Positions 38,101 through 47,900 of a stretch of DNA of 64,000 nucleotides are shown here, piece after piece. Location of the stretch: NCBI GenBank assembly GCA_028710895.1, contig JAQTTH010000003.1:248001-312000 (forward strand), given 5' to 3'. Below the pieces are notes generated by a model, which did no database searches, was not told the origin of the DNA, and worked only from the letters and a program-made list of their open reading frames with translations. A program made the translations under genes and the position numbers. The stretch is from Paludibacter sp. (GTDB lineage: Bacteria; Bacteroidota; Bacteroidia; Bacteroidales; Paludibacteraceae). Each line of letters opens with the position of its first letter. The stretch's first letter is position 1.

Positions 38101-38135
38101 AAAGCGTAGCGTCTGTAAGGCGTTACGCTTTTTAT
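38101..38135 (+). terminator. Terminator at the end of the pectin locus
   Basis: A 12-bp stem (38101-38112 with 38120-38131, two wobble pairs) and a T tract, 22 bases after the stop at 38078. Confidence 0.82.
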
Positions 38136-38193
38136 TTTCAGGAAACAACGTAGTTTTGAATTGAATATGATTTTGTTTCAGCACGTACAATAT

Positions 38194-38230
38194 AAGTCCT
38201 CAAAACCAAATTAATTGATTTTGAGGACTT
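38194..38230 (-). terminator. Hairpin after susD-2, possibly bidirectional
   Basis: A perfect 12-bp stem AAGTCCTCAAAA/TTTTGAGGACTT with a 13-base loop, 28 bases beyond the susD-2 stop. The T tract is better on the plus strand, so it may stop readthrough from both sides. Confidence 0.7.
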
Positions 38231-38257
38231 TTTATTTAGAAGAATAATTTCTTTGTA

Positions 38258-39943
38258 TTAATAACCCGGATTTTGACTTACACTTGCCTGATTAGCAGCA
38301 ATTGCATTTTGTGGAATAGGACGTAAAACCTTGAAATTACCATCACTTCCTTTCATAATAGCTGAAGTTGCTACTCTTGGATTATTTCCCGGAACCCGTG
38401 TTGTAAGTGTTCCTGTTCTTGCAAGATCTTCCCAGCGTTGGTATTCACCGGCAAGTTCGCGAGCTCTCTCATCAAGAATATAATCAATTGTGACATCTGC
38501 CGAAGTAATCGCTGTTGCATTTGAACGACCACGTACCACATTAATGTCGGCGGTAGCAGCTGCCATATTTGTAGCATCTCCCAGTTTAAACTCAGCTTCT
38601 GCGCGAATCAGATATGTTTCGGCCAAACGTGCAAGGAAAATATCCCGTGTACTACTTTTGGTGCTAAAACTGGACTTTGAAGAAGGGTCTGAAAACTTCT
38701 TTATGCAGGGGAATTGCTTGTCCAGACCGGCTAAATCAGCCCAGTTGGCATAATTTGTTCCTGCAGGTTTGACTACAGTTGTAGTCCTATTTGCAGCATC
38801 TGCAGCCCGCCAGGCAGCTTCATCGAATGCTACTCCCGGATTTGGATAATAGAACATTATCTTTGTTGCTAACGGAGCAGTTGCAAAGAATGAATAGAAA
38901 GAAAGTGCAGTCCCATTACCATATACATTTTGCATAAATGTATCACCAAAACGGGTGTCATTTGCATCAGCGCTCAAAAGCGCATACAGTTTAGCGGTTG
39001 GTTGCAATTTAGTATTCATATATGGGCTACCGTCCATAGTTGCATTGTTTGATTCAGGACCTCCCAAATATGCACCATAATAAAAAGCCTGCGAATTCCC
39101 GTTGGTGGCTGCTGATAACGAGGCGCTACTGTATTGAACAGAAAAGAGTATCTCAGCATTTTTCTCGTTCCCGGGCCAGAATACACCTTTGTTTGCAGCA
39201 GTACCGCTGAATTTTATTGTTGACAAAGCTTGTCCGTTGATAGCTGCGGTGGCATAGGCTTTGGCATTTGTAAAATCGTCTGATTCAGCAAATGATTGAT
39301 ATCCCCTTGTTAAATACACAAGTGCCAGAAAATGATTCACAACCCGTTTATTTACACGACCGTCAGGGGTTGCCCCGGCAGCAGGTAAATTAGCCAAAGC
39401 AATTTTCATATCAGTAATGATGCCATTGTAAACATCTTTGGCTGGTGTGCGCTCAAATGATTTTGCAGGATAGTCTATAAAAGTAGTATCCAAAGCCACA
39501 TCGCCAAAATGTTGAACTAAATGAAAATAGTAAAATGCACGTAAGAATCGAACCTCGGCAACCCGTTGTGCACTCTTCCCGGTTCCATAATGAATGGCAT
39601 CATTACATCTGGCAATAGACTGATAAACTGTTTTATAGAAATTTTCTACCGATGTGTTATTTGGCAGTAAATCAGCATAAGTATCAAGACCGTTCGATCC
39701 ATCAGTGAGTTTCCCGCGGCCGGCTGTAAATATATCAGTGCCAGCGGTGAATATCTCAGTGTCACCACCGTAAACATCTCTGAGCGTCGAATAGCACGAG
39801 TTTATCAATGTTTCATATCCTGCTGCAGTTGCATAGTAAGCATCGGCAGTTGTAGCCGATTTGTTTTCCTCATCCAGAAAGCTAGAACACCCGAATAATG
39901 TAAGTGTCACTATACCTATGAGGCATATTATTAATTTTTTCAT
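38258..39943 (-). CDS. SusD/RagB-type nutrient-binding lipoprotein (second pair)
   Basis: 561 residues from the start at 39943, chosen because MKKLIICLIGIVTLTLFGC is a proper lipoprotein signal (Cys at 19); a start 27 bases earlier is in frame but spoils it. SusD features: SSFLDEENKSATTADAYYAT at the N-terminus, AEVRFLRAFYYFHLVQHFGDV in the TPR core, and FLARLAETYLIRAEAEFKLGD with ERARELAGEYQRWEDLARTG in the C-terminal half. It binds oligosaccharide at the surface for the partner SusC encoded 30 bases upstream. It is only distantly like the SusD of the pectin locus, so a different substrate is likely. Confidence 0.94.
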   Translation of the reverse strand: MKKLIICLIGIVTLTLFGCSSFLDEENKSATTADAYYATAAGYETLINSCYSTLRDVYGGDTEIFTAGTDIFTAGRGKLTDGSNGLDTYADLLPNNTSVENFYKTVYQSIARCNDAIHYGTGKSAQRVAEVRFLRAFYYFHLVQHFGDVALDTTFIDYPAKSFERTPAKDVYNGIITDMKIALANLPAAGATPDGRVNKRVVNHFLALVYLTRGYQSFAESDDFTNAKAYATAAINGQALSTIKFSGTAANKGVFWPGNEKNAEILFSVQYSSASLSAATNGNSQAFYYGAYLGGPESNNATMDGSPYMNTKLQPTAKLYALLSADANDTRFGDTFMQNVYGNGTALSFYSFFATAPLATKIMFYYPNPGVAFDEAAWRAADAANRTTTVVKPAGTNYANWADLAGLDKQFPCIKKFSDPSSKSSFSTKSSTRDIFLARLAETYLIRAEAEFKLGDATNMAAATADINVVRGRSNATAITSADVTIDYILDERARELAGEYQRWEDLARTGTLTTRVPGNNPRVATSAIMKGSDGNFKVLRPIPQNAIAANQASVSQNPGY

Positions 39944-39973
39944 ATGTTTCAAAATTATTTGATTGTTCATGAT

Positions 39974-42900
39974 TTAAAATTTTAAATTTACACCAATTTG
40001 GTAGGTAATTGTACTCGGACCATTGTCTTTACCCATGCTTGCTGCTGCCCATTCCGGATCAAATCCTACATATTTTGTAAACACAAAAGGATTCAAAACA
40101 TTGCAATACAACCGAAAACTATTGATATTTAAAGTTTTTGTTACTTTTCTAGGTAAGGTATAGCCCAACGTCATATTGCGTACTTTGACGTATGAAGCAT
40201 CAACCCATGCACCTGGCATATCATTGTTAGCATCGGAACTGGCTGTGTGCCAATAATTTCCAATGCTGTTTGGAGTTGGATACATTTGAGAATTGTGAGC
40301 TTCAGTTGTAGCTACAAAAGATCCATCGGTTGTACTTAAACGGTAGGTACCTGCAGGTATGTAGTAGTCCATATTTAATTTTTGACGACCTCTATCGGTG
40401 AGCAACGTAAATTCTTCCATAAAGGGTGAAAATACTGTCATTCCCTGTGCAGTATAAAGATTTACATTAAAATCAAAATCTTTATAGGTTATAGTAGTAC
40501 CAAGTCCACCGGTCCAGGTAGGATCAGTATGCCCCTGTATACGACGGTCATTTACATCGATTCCTTTGACATTCCCATCAGTATTCCCATCGGTATAGAA
40601 ATCCTTTACTTTAGCCTGTCCTTCTTTTGCAATTACGATACCACTTGAATTGACTACGCGTGGATCTTTATTTTCAACGGCAGTTTTGATATCATCTGCT
40701 GTCCAAACACCATCAAAAACATATCCGTAGATTGAATTAATGTTTTGACCAACAAACCATTTTTGCGTTTTGCTATTCAATACTTTATAAGTACTCTCAT
40801 CGTGGCCAAACAGATTGACAATCTTATTAGCATTAGTTGCAAATGAAGCATTTACAGTCCAGGAAAAATCCTTTTCATTTATAATTAAACCATTCAGTGC
40901 AGCTTCAACCCCTTTATTACTTAGTTCTGCTATATTCTGTGTAATAGCTCCTTTGCCTGACTCATAAGCGAGATTTACAGATTGTAATAGTCCTGTAGAA
41001 TATCTGTCATATAAATCAACACTACCGTTTAGACGATTGTTTAAGAATCCGAAATCAAGCCCGAAGTCAAGTTCCCGTGTTCTCTCCCAGGTTAATACCG
41101 AACTTGCAGGTGAGCCAAGTGGTGTTCCCATGGCTAGCGTAGTTCCAAAATTATAATAAGTAGAAGTAGAACTAATAAGTGGTTTAGTTTGATATGGGTC
41201 AATGTTGTTGTTACCTGTATATCCAATACTACCTCTTAATTTTAAGTTTGAAAGCCACTCTTTAGTCGGGTTCATAAATGATTCTTCTGTTACCCTCCAA
41301 CCTACAGCGGCTGATGGGAATGATGCCCATTGATGTCCGGGAGCTAATTTAGATGAACCATCCGAACGGAAAGAAGCTGTCAATAAATACTTTCCTTTAT
41401 ATGAATAATTTAAGCGGGCAGCTGCCGAAAGCATGGAAAATTCTTTGTAATTACTGGTTACTTTTACAGGTACAGCAGTAGTTCCATTCAGGTTAGTTGC
41501 TCCTCCCAGATTGTACCATTCATAATCCCAGGCATAACCGACCGTAGTAGCTGAATAATCTTCAATATTCCCGGTATAAACACTCCACAATCCCATTACA
41601 TCAAAGGAATGATCTTGGTTGATTTTAAACTTATAATTTATCTGATTATCCCAGGTATAACTGAAAGAATAGTTAGATCCGGCTGAAGCTAATGGGGCAG
41701 ATCCTGCACGATCCTGTGAATATGTGCTTTCGTATAATCCGGTTCTCGAAACAACAAGGTTTGGAGCAAAAGTAGTTTTGATTGTAAGATCTTTTAATGG
41801 ACTATATTGCAGATAAGCATTACCAAGCATCATATATTTGCGGATACTATTTTTGGTATTTGCAGGATCCAGGTCAATCAGTGGATTATATGTTGAAGTT
41901 GGACCACTTGCGCCACCAATTGAATTTGGAAAAATAATATTTCCATCAGCATCCTTAACATCTTCACCTGTTTTTCCGGGAATTAATACGTAATTGCCAA
42001 TAATCGTAGTAGTTGCATTTGATGTCAGATTAGTGGCATATGGTGATACAATCGGACTCATTCGGAATGCATCCAATACGGCATTAACACTTCCCAGTTC
42101 CTGATTGGTTACGGCTGAATTCAGATTAAAACCAACCGACCAGTGTTTATTCAGTTGAGCGGCTAAACTACCTTTTAAGTTGAAGCGATTATAATCTTCA
42201 TTCTGGAAAACGCCTTTCTCATCCTGGTATCCAAATCCAACTACATATGAAATGTCTTTAGAACTTCCGGAAATATCCACATAATGATTTTGCTGTTGTC
42301 CGTTTTGCGATACTAAATCGGCCCAGGGGGTAGAAATATTATTTATAAAACGATTTTGCATAAACTGGCTTCCCCGGAAAGATCCGTTGTCATAAAAAGG
42401 TTGACCGTTTGTATTCAATGTTTGTGTGCCACACCAGATGTTTGCAAAATTCCCCTTGCCGGCTGCCGAAGATGGAGAAGCTATTTCCACAACACCATCG
42501 TTATTTGCATCGGTATAAGAGTTAAATGTTGTAGTGCGGAATTGCATGAATTGCTGAGAATCCATAAACTCTGGCATACGGGCTTTTTGCGAAACACCGT
42601 AATAACCATTGTAAGAAATCTGAGTTTTAGAAGCTTGTTGAGAGCTTTGACCCGATTTAGTTTGGATCAAAACAACACCATTAGCTCCGCGGGAACCATA
42701 AATAGCTGCAGAAGATGCATCTTTCAAAATATCTATCTTATCTATATCCTGTGGATTTAAGAAGTCAATAGACGAAGTAATAACACCATCGACTACGTAA
42801 AGAGGCTCTGTACTGCCCGAAATTGAATTCTGACCACGAACAAGAATGCTGAACCCTGCTCCTGCACGGGAAGAACTTTGCTGGATTTGAACGCCCGGAA

Positions 42901-43348
42901 CACTACCCTGTAATGCACTAATAACGTTCGTTGTTCCTCTTTCTGTAATTTTAGCGGAATTTACGCTCGAAACTGCACCGGTTAGATCGCTTTTTCTTAC
43001 AGAACCGTAACCGACTACAACGAGTTCATTTAATTCATTTGATTCAGTCTCGAGTGCGACATTAATAACACTTCCAGTGATTTCAACTTCTTGTTTCTTC
43101 ATTCCGATAAATGAAAAAACTAGAGTTTTGGCTTTTTGAGACACTTGAAGCGAATAAGCACCATTTACACCTGTAATTGTTCCTGTACTTGTTCCTTTGA
43201 CAAAAACAGAAACTCCAATAATTGGTTCGCCTGTGGATTCTTTAACCACACCTGTAATTGTTTTTGTTTGTGCCAAAATAATTCCGGGAATCATCATGAA
43301 CAAAACAAAAAACAATACTCCCTTTACGCGTGAATTGTTTTTCTTCAT
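39974..43348 (-). CDS. SusC/RagA-type TonB-dependent transporter (second pair)
   Basis: 1124 residues: signal peptide (about 1-26), carboxypeptidase-regulatory-like domain (about 30-105: ITGVVKESTGEPIIGVSV), TonB-box/plug (from about 110: LNELVVVGYGSVRKSDLTGAV, LQGSVPGVQI, ILVRGQNSISG, PLYVVDGVI, ILKDASSAAIYGSRGANGVVLIQTK) and a barrel ending GVNLKF. It would take up an oligosaccharide with the SusD encoded downstream. No enzyme gene is on the same strand, so the pair depends on enzymes encoded elsewhere, perhaps the pectin locus next door. It diverges from the gene at 43768; the shared upstream region holds inverted repeats. Confidence 0.95.
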   Translation of the reverse strand: MKKNNSRVKGVLFFVLFMMIPGIILAQTKTITGVVKESTGEPIIGVSVFVKGTSTGTITGVNGAYSLQVSQKAKTLVFSFIGMKKQEVEITGSVINVALETESNELNELVVVGYGSVRKSDLTGAVSSVNSAKITERGTTNVISALQGSVPGVQIQQSSSRAGAGFSILVRGQNSISGSTEPLYVVDGVITSSIDFLNPQDIDKIDILKDASSAAIYGSRGANGVVLIQTKSGQSSQQASKTQISYNGYYGVSQKARMPEFMDSQQFMQFRTTTFNSYTDANNDGVVEIASPSSAAGKGNFANIWCGTQTLNTNGQPFYDNGSFRGSQFMQNRFINNISTPWADLVSQNGQQQNHYVDISGSSKDISYVVGFGYQDEKGVFQNEDYNRFNLKGSLAAQLNKHWSVGFNLNSAVTNQELGSVNAVLDAFRMSPIVSPYATNLTSNATTTIIGNYVLIPGKTGEDVKDADGNIIFPNSIGGASGPTSTYNPLIDLDPANTKNSIRKYMMLGNAYLQYSPLKDLTIKTTFAPNLVVSRTGLYESTYSQDRAGSAPLASAGSNYSFSYTWDNQINYKFKINQDHSFDVMGLWSVYTGNIEDYSATTVGYAWDYEWYNLGGATNLNGTTAVPVKVTSNYKEFSMLSAAARLNYSYKGKYLLTASFRSDGSSKLAPGHQWASFPSAAVGWRVTEESFMNPTKEWLSNLKLRGSIGYTGNNNIDPYQTKPLISSTSTYYNFGTTLAMGTPLGSPASSVLTWERTRELDFGLDFGFLNNRLNGSVDLYDRYSTGLLQSVNLAYESGKGAITQNIAELSNKGVEAALNGLIINEKDFSWTVNASFATNANKIVNLFGHDESTYKVLNSKTQKWFVGQNINSIYGYVFDGVWTADDIKTAVENKDPRVVNSSGIVIAKEGQAKVKDFYTDGNTDGNVKGIDVNDRRIQGHTDPTWTGGLGTTITYKDFDFNVNLYTAQGMTVFSPFMEEFTLLTDRGRQKLNMDYYIPAGTYRLSTTDGSFVATTEAHNSQMYPTPNSIGNYWHTASSDANNDMPGAWVDASYVKVRNMTLGYTLPRKVTKTLNINSFRLYCNVLNPFVFTKYVGFDPEWAAASMGKDNGPSTITYQIGVNLKF

Positions 43349-43398
43349 TTTTTAGTATTTATTTAAAGTTATATATAGAAGGGTCGTTAAACCTATTA

Positions 43399-43605
43399 CA
43401 AATTTAATGTTTTTTTAGATTGTCGATGTGGATAATTTATTGTAAAGTGTGTATTTATTGACGTAAAGAATTAGGTGTCAGTTCTTCATATTATTGTTTA
43501 GAATTTGATGCAATCGCCGGGTAAAATTCCGGTAATGCTTTCCGGAAATCAAAATCTGTGTTAATATGAATTTATTAAACACATTACGTCAATTTTTCCA
43601 CATCG
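43399..43605. promoter_or_regulatory. Divergent control region with inverted repeats upstream of susC-2
   Basis: On the minus strand TAAATTTG (43406-43399) fits the -7 box for susC-2, without a -33 box. Upstream of it, CGATGTGGA (43424-43432) and ATTGACGTAA (43457-43466) recur as inverted copies at 43597-43605 and 43584-43593. The arms are thus two-part, with spacers of 24 and 3 bases. A -7 box without -33 plus paired distal sites fits activator control; the hybrid regulator encoded at 44916 is the natural candidate. Confidence 0.55.
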
Positions 43606-43767
43606 TTTTAGGTATGTTTCAATACTTTTACAGCTGTAAATAGATACAACTTTTAGAACTAATTTGAAGATGTCACTTCTGATTCTCTGACGTTTTAAAA
43701 ATGCGCTGTTATAAAATCGATTTGAATTATCAAAATAATCTACTAATAACTTTTAAAATTAAAAATC

Positions 43768-44643
43768 ATGAAAAAAAATTACAAAAAAATGTTATCTGTC
43801 CTTTGTTTAGGATTGATTGGTATGTCGGCTTATGCTCAGGGTACATGGAAAGCATTGGGAACTGAGGCTGCTATTACAGCTGGTACAAACATTGAAACTG
43901 GTATTTTTAATCTTACTGTAGCGCATTCCGATGGAGGTGCTGCTGCTGTCATTGGAAAATCAGATGTTGGGGCACCGCATTTTGATTGTAATGGAATAAC
44001 CTGGGACAACGAAGCAATAATTCAGGGAGGTACAAATGGTATGTATTTCGCGCTTAAACCTGCAAGCACTGGTATTATTGATGTGTCCATCAAAATGGGT
44101 AGTGCCAAAGCTACTTTTGCTGTTGAGCTTGCTGACGCTTTTGCAACTGATTTGACAACGCTGACTACTGTTACTGCACCTGTAGCAGCTAGTACAGCTT
44201 ATGCGGCATCGCCTATATTCTTGAATGCAGCTAACTATACAACACCAACAGTAACAGAAACTTTATCTGATGGAACAGTTACAACAGGTACATGGAATGG
44301 TACTGTTGCCATTAATACTTCTGGCGCAAATCAATGGTTAGCAATGTCATTTCCTGTAACAGCCAATAAAATCTATGTTGTTGGATGTTTTGGTTCAAAA
44401 TTAATGTTGCGTGGTATTAACTATTCATTGACATCTGCGGTTAATCAGGTTCTTTCTAATAAGGGTATTTCTTTTAATGGAAAAGAAGTAACAAACACAA
44501 ACAATTTACCAATTGAAATCTATAATGTTTTGGGTAAGAAAGTTGCTGCTTCTAGCACAACAATCTCTACTGCAAATCTTCAAAAAGGTATTTATATCGT
44601 AAAAGCTGTAGGGCTTGCCGGTACATTCAAATTTAGTTTGTAA
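43768..44643 (+). CDS. Small T9SS-sorted secreted protein
   Basis: 291 residues. Signal peptide (about 1-23, ending SAYAQ), then a beta-rich domain of about 190 residues (GTWKALGTEAAITAGTNIE, FDCNGITWDNEAIIQGG, IDVSIKMGS) that suggests a jelly-roll, possibly carbohydrate-binding. The last 65 residues (IEIYNVLGKKVAASS, LQKGIYIVKAVG, FKFSL) are a T9SS type A sorting domain. I do not recognise the central family. Divergent from susC-2 and followed by a terminator, with the hybrid regulator gene next; a link to that SusC/SusD pair is inferred from position. Confidence 0.78.
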   Translation: MKKNYKKMLSVLCLGLIGMSAYAQGTWKALGTEAAITAGTNIETGIFNLTVAHSDGGAAAVIGKSDVGAPHFDCNGITWDNEAIIQGGTNGMYFALKPASTGIIDVSIKMGSAKATFAVELADAFATDLTTLTTVTAPVAASTAYAASPIFLNAANYTTPTVTETLSDGTVTTGTWNGTVAINTSGANQWLAMSFPVTANKIYVVGCFGSKLMLRGINYSLTSAVNQVLSNKGISFNGKEVTNTNNLPIEIYNVLGKKVAASSTTISTANLQKGIYIVKAVGLAGTFKFSL

Positions 44644-44658
44644 ACATATAATTTTGCT

Positions 44659-44694
44659 AATAAGGCTGCCTTAACAAGGCAGCCTTATTTTTTT
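44659..44694 (+). terminator. Terminator after the 43768 gene
   Basis: Perfect 14-bp stem (44659-44672 with 44676-44689), 3-base loop, T-rich tail. Confidence 0.93.
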
Positions 44695-44830
44695 AGTATT
44701 CTCTGCAAACTCAAACCGGGGATTTTTATTAAAGTGTTTAATCTCTGGTAATTCATCTAAGACTTGTTCTTTTATTATTGATTAGATTGTGCAAACTATT
44801 TGTAAGAAAGGGAATAAATATCTTATCTTT

Positions 44831-44864
44831 TTTGCCTACTTCATATTTCTATTGTGTATATTTG
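44831..44864 (+). promoter_or_regulatory. Promoter of the hybrid two-component gene
   Basis: TTTG (44831-44834) and TATATTTG (44857-44864), 22 bases apart, slightly longer than ideal for a Bacteroidota promoter. Its place shows that the true start is the ATG at 44916 and not the in-frame start further upstream. Confidence 0.5.
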
Positions 44865-44915
44865 TTTTTGTTAGCCAGGTCACAAGTTCATAATCTTATA
44901 AATCTAAGCATTCGT

Positions 44916-47900
44916 ATGAAGAAAATCAAATTGCTCGTAGTAGCACTGATTATTTCTAGTGTAGCAAGTGCTCAATACCATTTTTCATTTTCGCATTATA
45001 CTTCCGATAATGGGTTGTCGCAAAACAGTATTACTGCTTTAATGAAGGACCATAAGGGTTATTTATGGTTTGGTACACGCGATGGGTTGAACAAATTTGA
45101 TGGTTCCAGTTTTACGGTATATAATTCCAAACAAGACCAAAATCTATCGGTATTAAGCAATCGGATTTTATCCGTCAAAGAAGATAAATGGGGGTATATA
45201 TGGGTGAAAACCTATGATGATATTGTGTATCGCTTAAATCCATCAACAGAGAAGTTGATGCGAATTGAATATCCGAGAGGCGGAACAATTAATGATAAAA
45301 TTAATGAAATTATTACGCTTCCTTCAGGAACAATATGGCTCACAACAGCAGATAAAGGTTGTTTTCGGATATCAACAGATGAAGAAACACAGCAGTTGTC
45401 GATAAAAGTGTTTAGTACGAATGAGCGAAATCTCTCCAATAATAATGTAAAGACAGTATTTCAGGATCGACAAAAAAATACGTGGATACTAACTGCGGCT
45501 GGTTTGTCCTGTATCGAGCCGAATGGGAAAATAGTACGATTTTTCGAAAAGCAACCATTTAATTCGGTTGCCGAAAATGATAAGAGAATTTTGTTTGGCT
45601 CTGAGGGGAAATTTTATCAATACGAAAAAAGAAACAGATCTTTAAAACCGATAGCATTACCCGATGGAGCTATCGTTTCTAACATAGCCTATTTTACTCC
45701 GAATAACTATATCCTGGCCACTCAAAGCCATGGTTTTTTTACCTACGACGTCCTTCGTCAGGATTTGCAACAGTTCTCAGTTGAAAGATACCCCGAAATG
45801 AAAACCAATGACATTCAGCAAATCTATATAGATAGAGCGGGCGATGCCTGGTTGGGAATTAAATCTCAGGGAATTTTGCGCTACAATCCACAAACAAATA
45901 AAATAGCGTATATACCATCCCGAATGAATGAGGGACAGGTTTCAAACCCCAATTTTCTGATTTTTGAAGACGAGAAAGATATTCTCTGGATTCAGCCTTA
46001 CTTTGGTTCTTTCTCCTGGTTCGACAGGGCTTCAAATACCCTTGTACCATTTTACAGTGCCTACAACGAGGATATCAATACGCTGTTTTCGTACGGCGTA
46101 AATCACGTATTGTCCGACTCTCAGGGCGTGTTGTGGATTAGTACAAATCGTGGCAACGGATTTTTTAAATGTACTTTCCTGCCCGATTATTTCAATCACT
46201 ACCTGCTTCAGGATCATTCAGTTTATAGTATTTCCAACGAAACGAGGGCTATTTTTGAAGATCGTGAAAAACGGCTTTGGGTAGCTTGTAAGGATGGAGC
46301 CGTGCATGTTTTCGATGAAAACAAGAAACAAATCGGAACCTTAAGTGCCGATGGTCGAATTGTTCCGGGAGGAAAAATGGAAGTATTGGTATATAATTTC
46401 TTTCAGGACAAATCCGGAAATATATGGTTGGCAACAAAGCGCCAGGGTCTGTTCAGACTAAAACCAAGAGGTGGGCGGAATGCATTTCAGGTTGAGAATT
46501 TCACGCACAATCCTTCCAACCCTTATTCACCGGTCAACAACGATTTTTATTCTGTTACGCAGGATAAATGGGGTCGTATCTGGGCCGGAAGTTATGGCGG
46601 TGGATTGCATTTAGTGGATGAGCAAAATGGCATCGTTCGGTTTATTCATGCAAAAAATGAGCTAAAATCGTACCCAATAGCCAATTGCTCGAAAGTACGT
46701 CAGGTTTTTGTCGATTCGAAACATCAGATTTGGGTGGCTACTACCGAAGGCTTCATCACTTTCAATGACAATTTCAAATCTCCCAAAAATATAAAGTTTT
46801 CCTATTTCCATAAAAGGGAGAATAGTACCAACAGCTTGGCCTCAAACGATGTACATTGCATTTTCGAAGATGCGAATAACACCATGTGGATAGGGACTTT
46901 CGGTGGCGGATTGAACAAGATGAAGAAAGGCTTAGACTCAAAGGAACCCGAGTTTGAGGTTTTCAATCGCGAAAATGGAATGCCGAATAACGTAATCTAC
47001 ACGATTATCGACGATAAACAGGGCTATCTGTGGCTCACAACCGAAAATTCCATCGTCAAATTCAATAAAAAGACGAGTAAGATTGAGGCCTTTGGCAAAG
47101 GAAATGAATTAGAGAATGTAGAATTCTCCGAAGCATCTGCCTGTTTGCAAAGTTCGGGCGAAATATGCGTTGGTTCCAAGTCCGGTTTCTACTCCTTTAA
47201 GCCCGATATGGTTCATCGCAGGGTTATTCAGGCTCCGTTGGTGTTCACGAAACTGCTCCTTTTCAATAAAGAGGTGGAGATTAAAGAAGAAGGTTCACTG
47301 CTAAAAGAAGAGATTGATAAAACGCCACAGATTGTTTTCGACCACAAGCAGAATGTATTTACAATCGAATTCGCCACGCTGGATATGCGGGCCCCAGAGA
47401 AGATACAATATGCTTATAAATTGGATGGTTTCGATCCCGAATGGAACAATGTGCAGTCGAAGCATTTTGCGACTTACACAGCTTTACCTCCGGGTACGTA
47501 TAAGTTCCGGGTGAAATCCACCGATAGTGAAGGTGTTTGGTTGGATAACGAACGTCAGATTGAACTACGCATTCTGCCTTCGTTCTGGCAATCGGGCTTT
47601 GCCAAATTCATCTACTTCTTACTCGTTATCGGGTTGTTTCTCACTACCCTGTATATATTTATCACGATTTTCAAACTGAAGAACAACGTTACGCTCGAAA
47701 AACAAATGACGGATATGAAGCTCCGTTTCTTCACAGATATTTCGCATGAGCTGCGCACACCGCTCACCTTAATTTCGCTGCCTGTAGATAGTATTTTGCA
47801 GGAAGACATTGACCCAAATATCAAGGAGCAACTTACGCTTGTGCGCCGTAACCTCGATCGGGTGATGGGACTTATCAATCAAATTCTCGATTTCCGTAAA

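Noticed and set aside
44778-44915. Upstream start for the HTCS gene
   Set aside because: Would place the -7 promoter box inside the coding region and displace the signal peptide starting at 44916.
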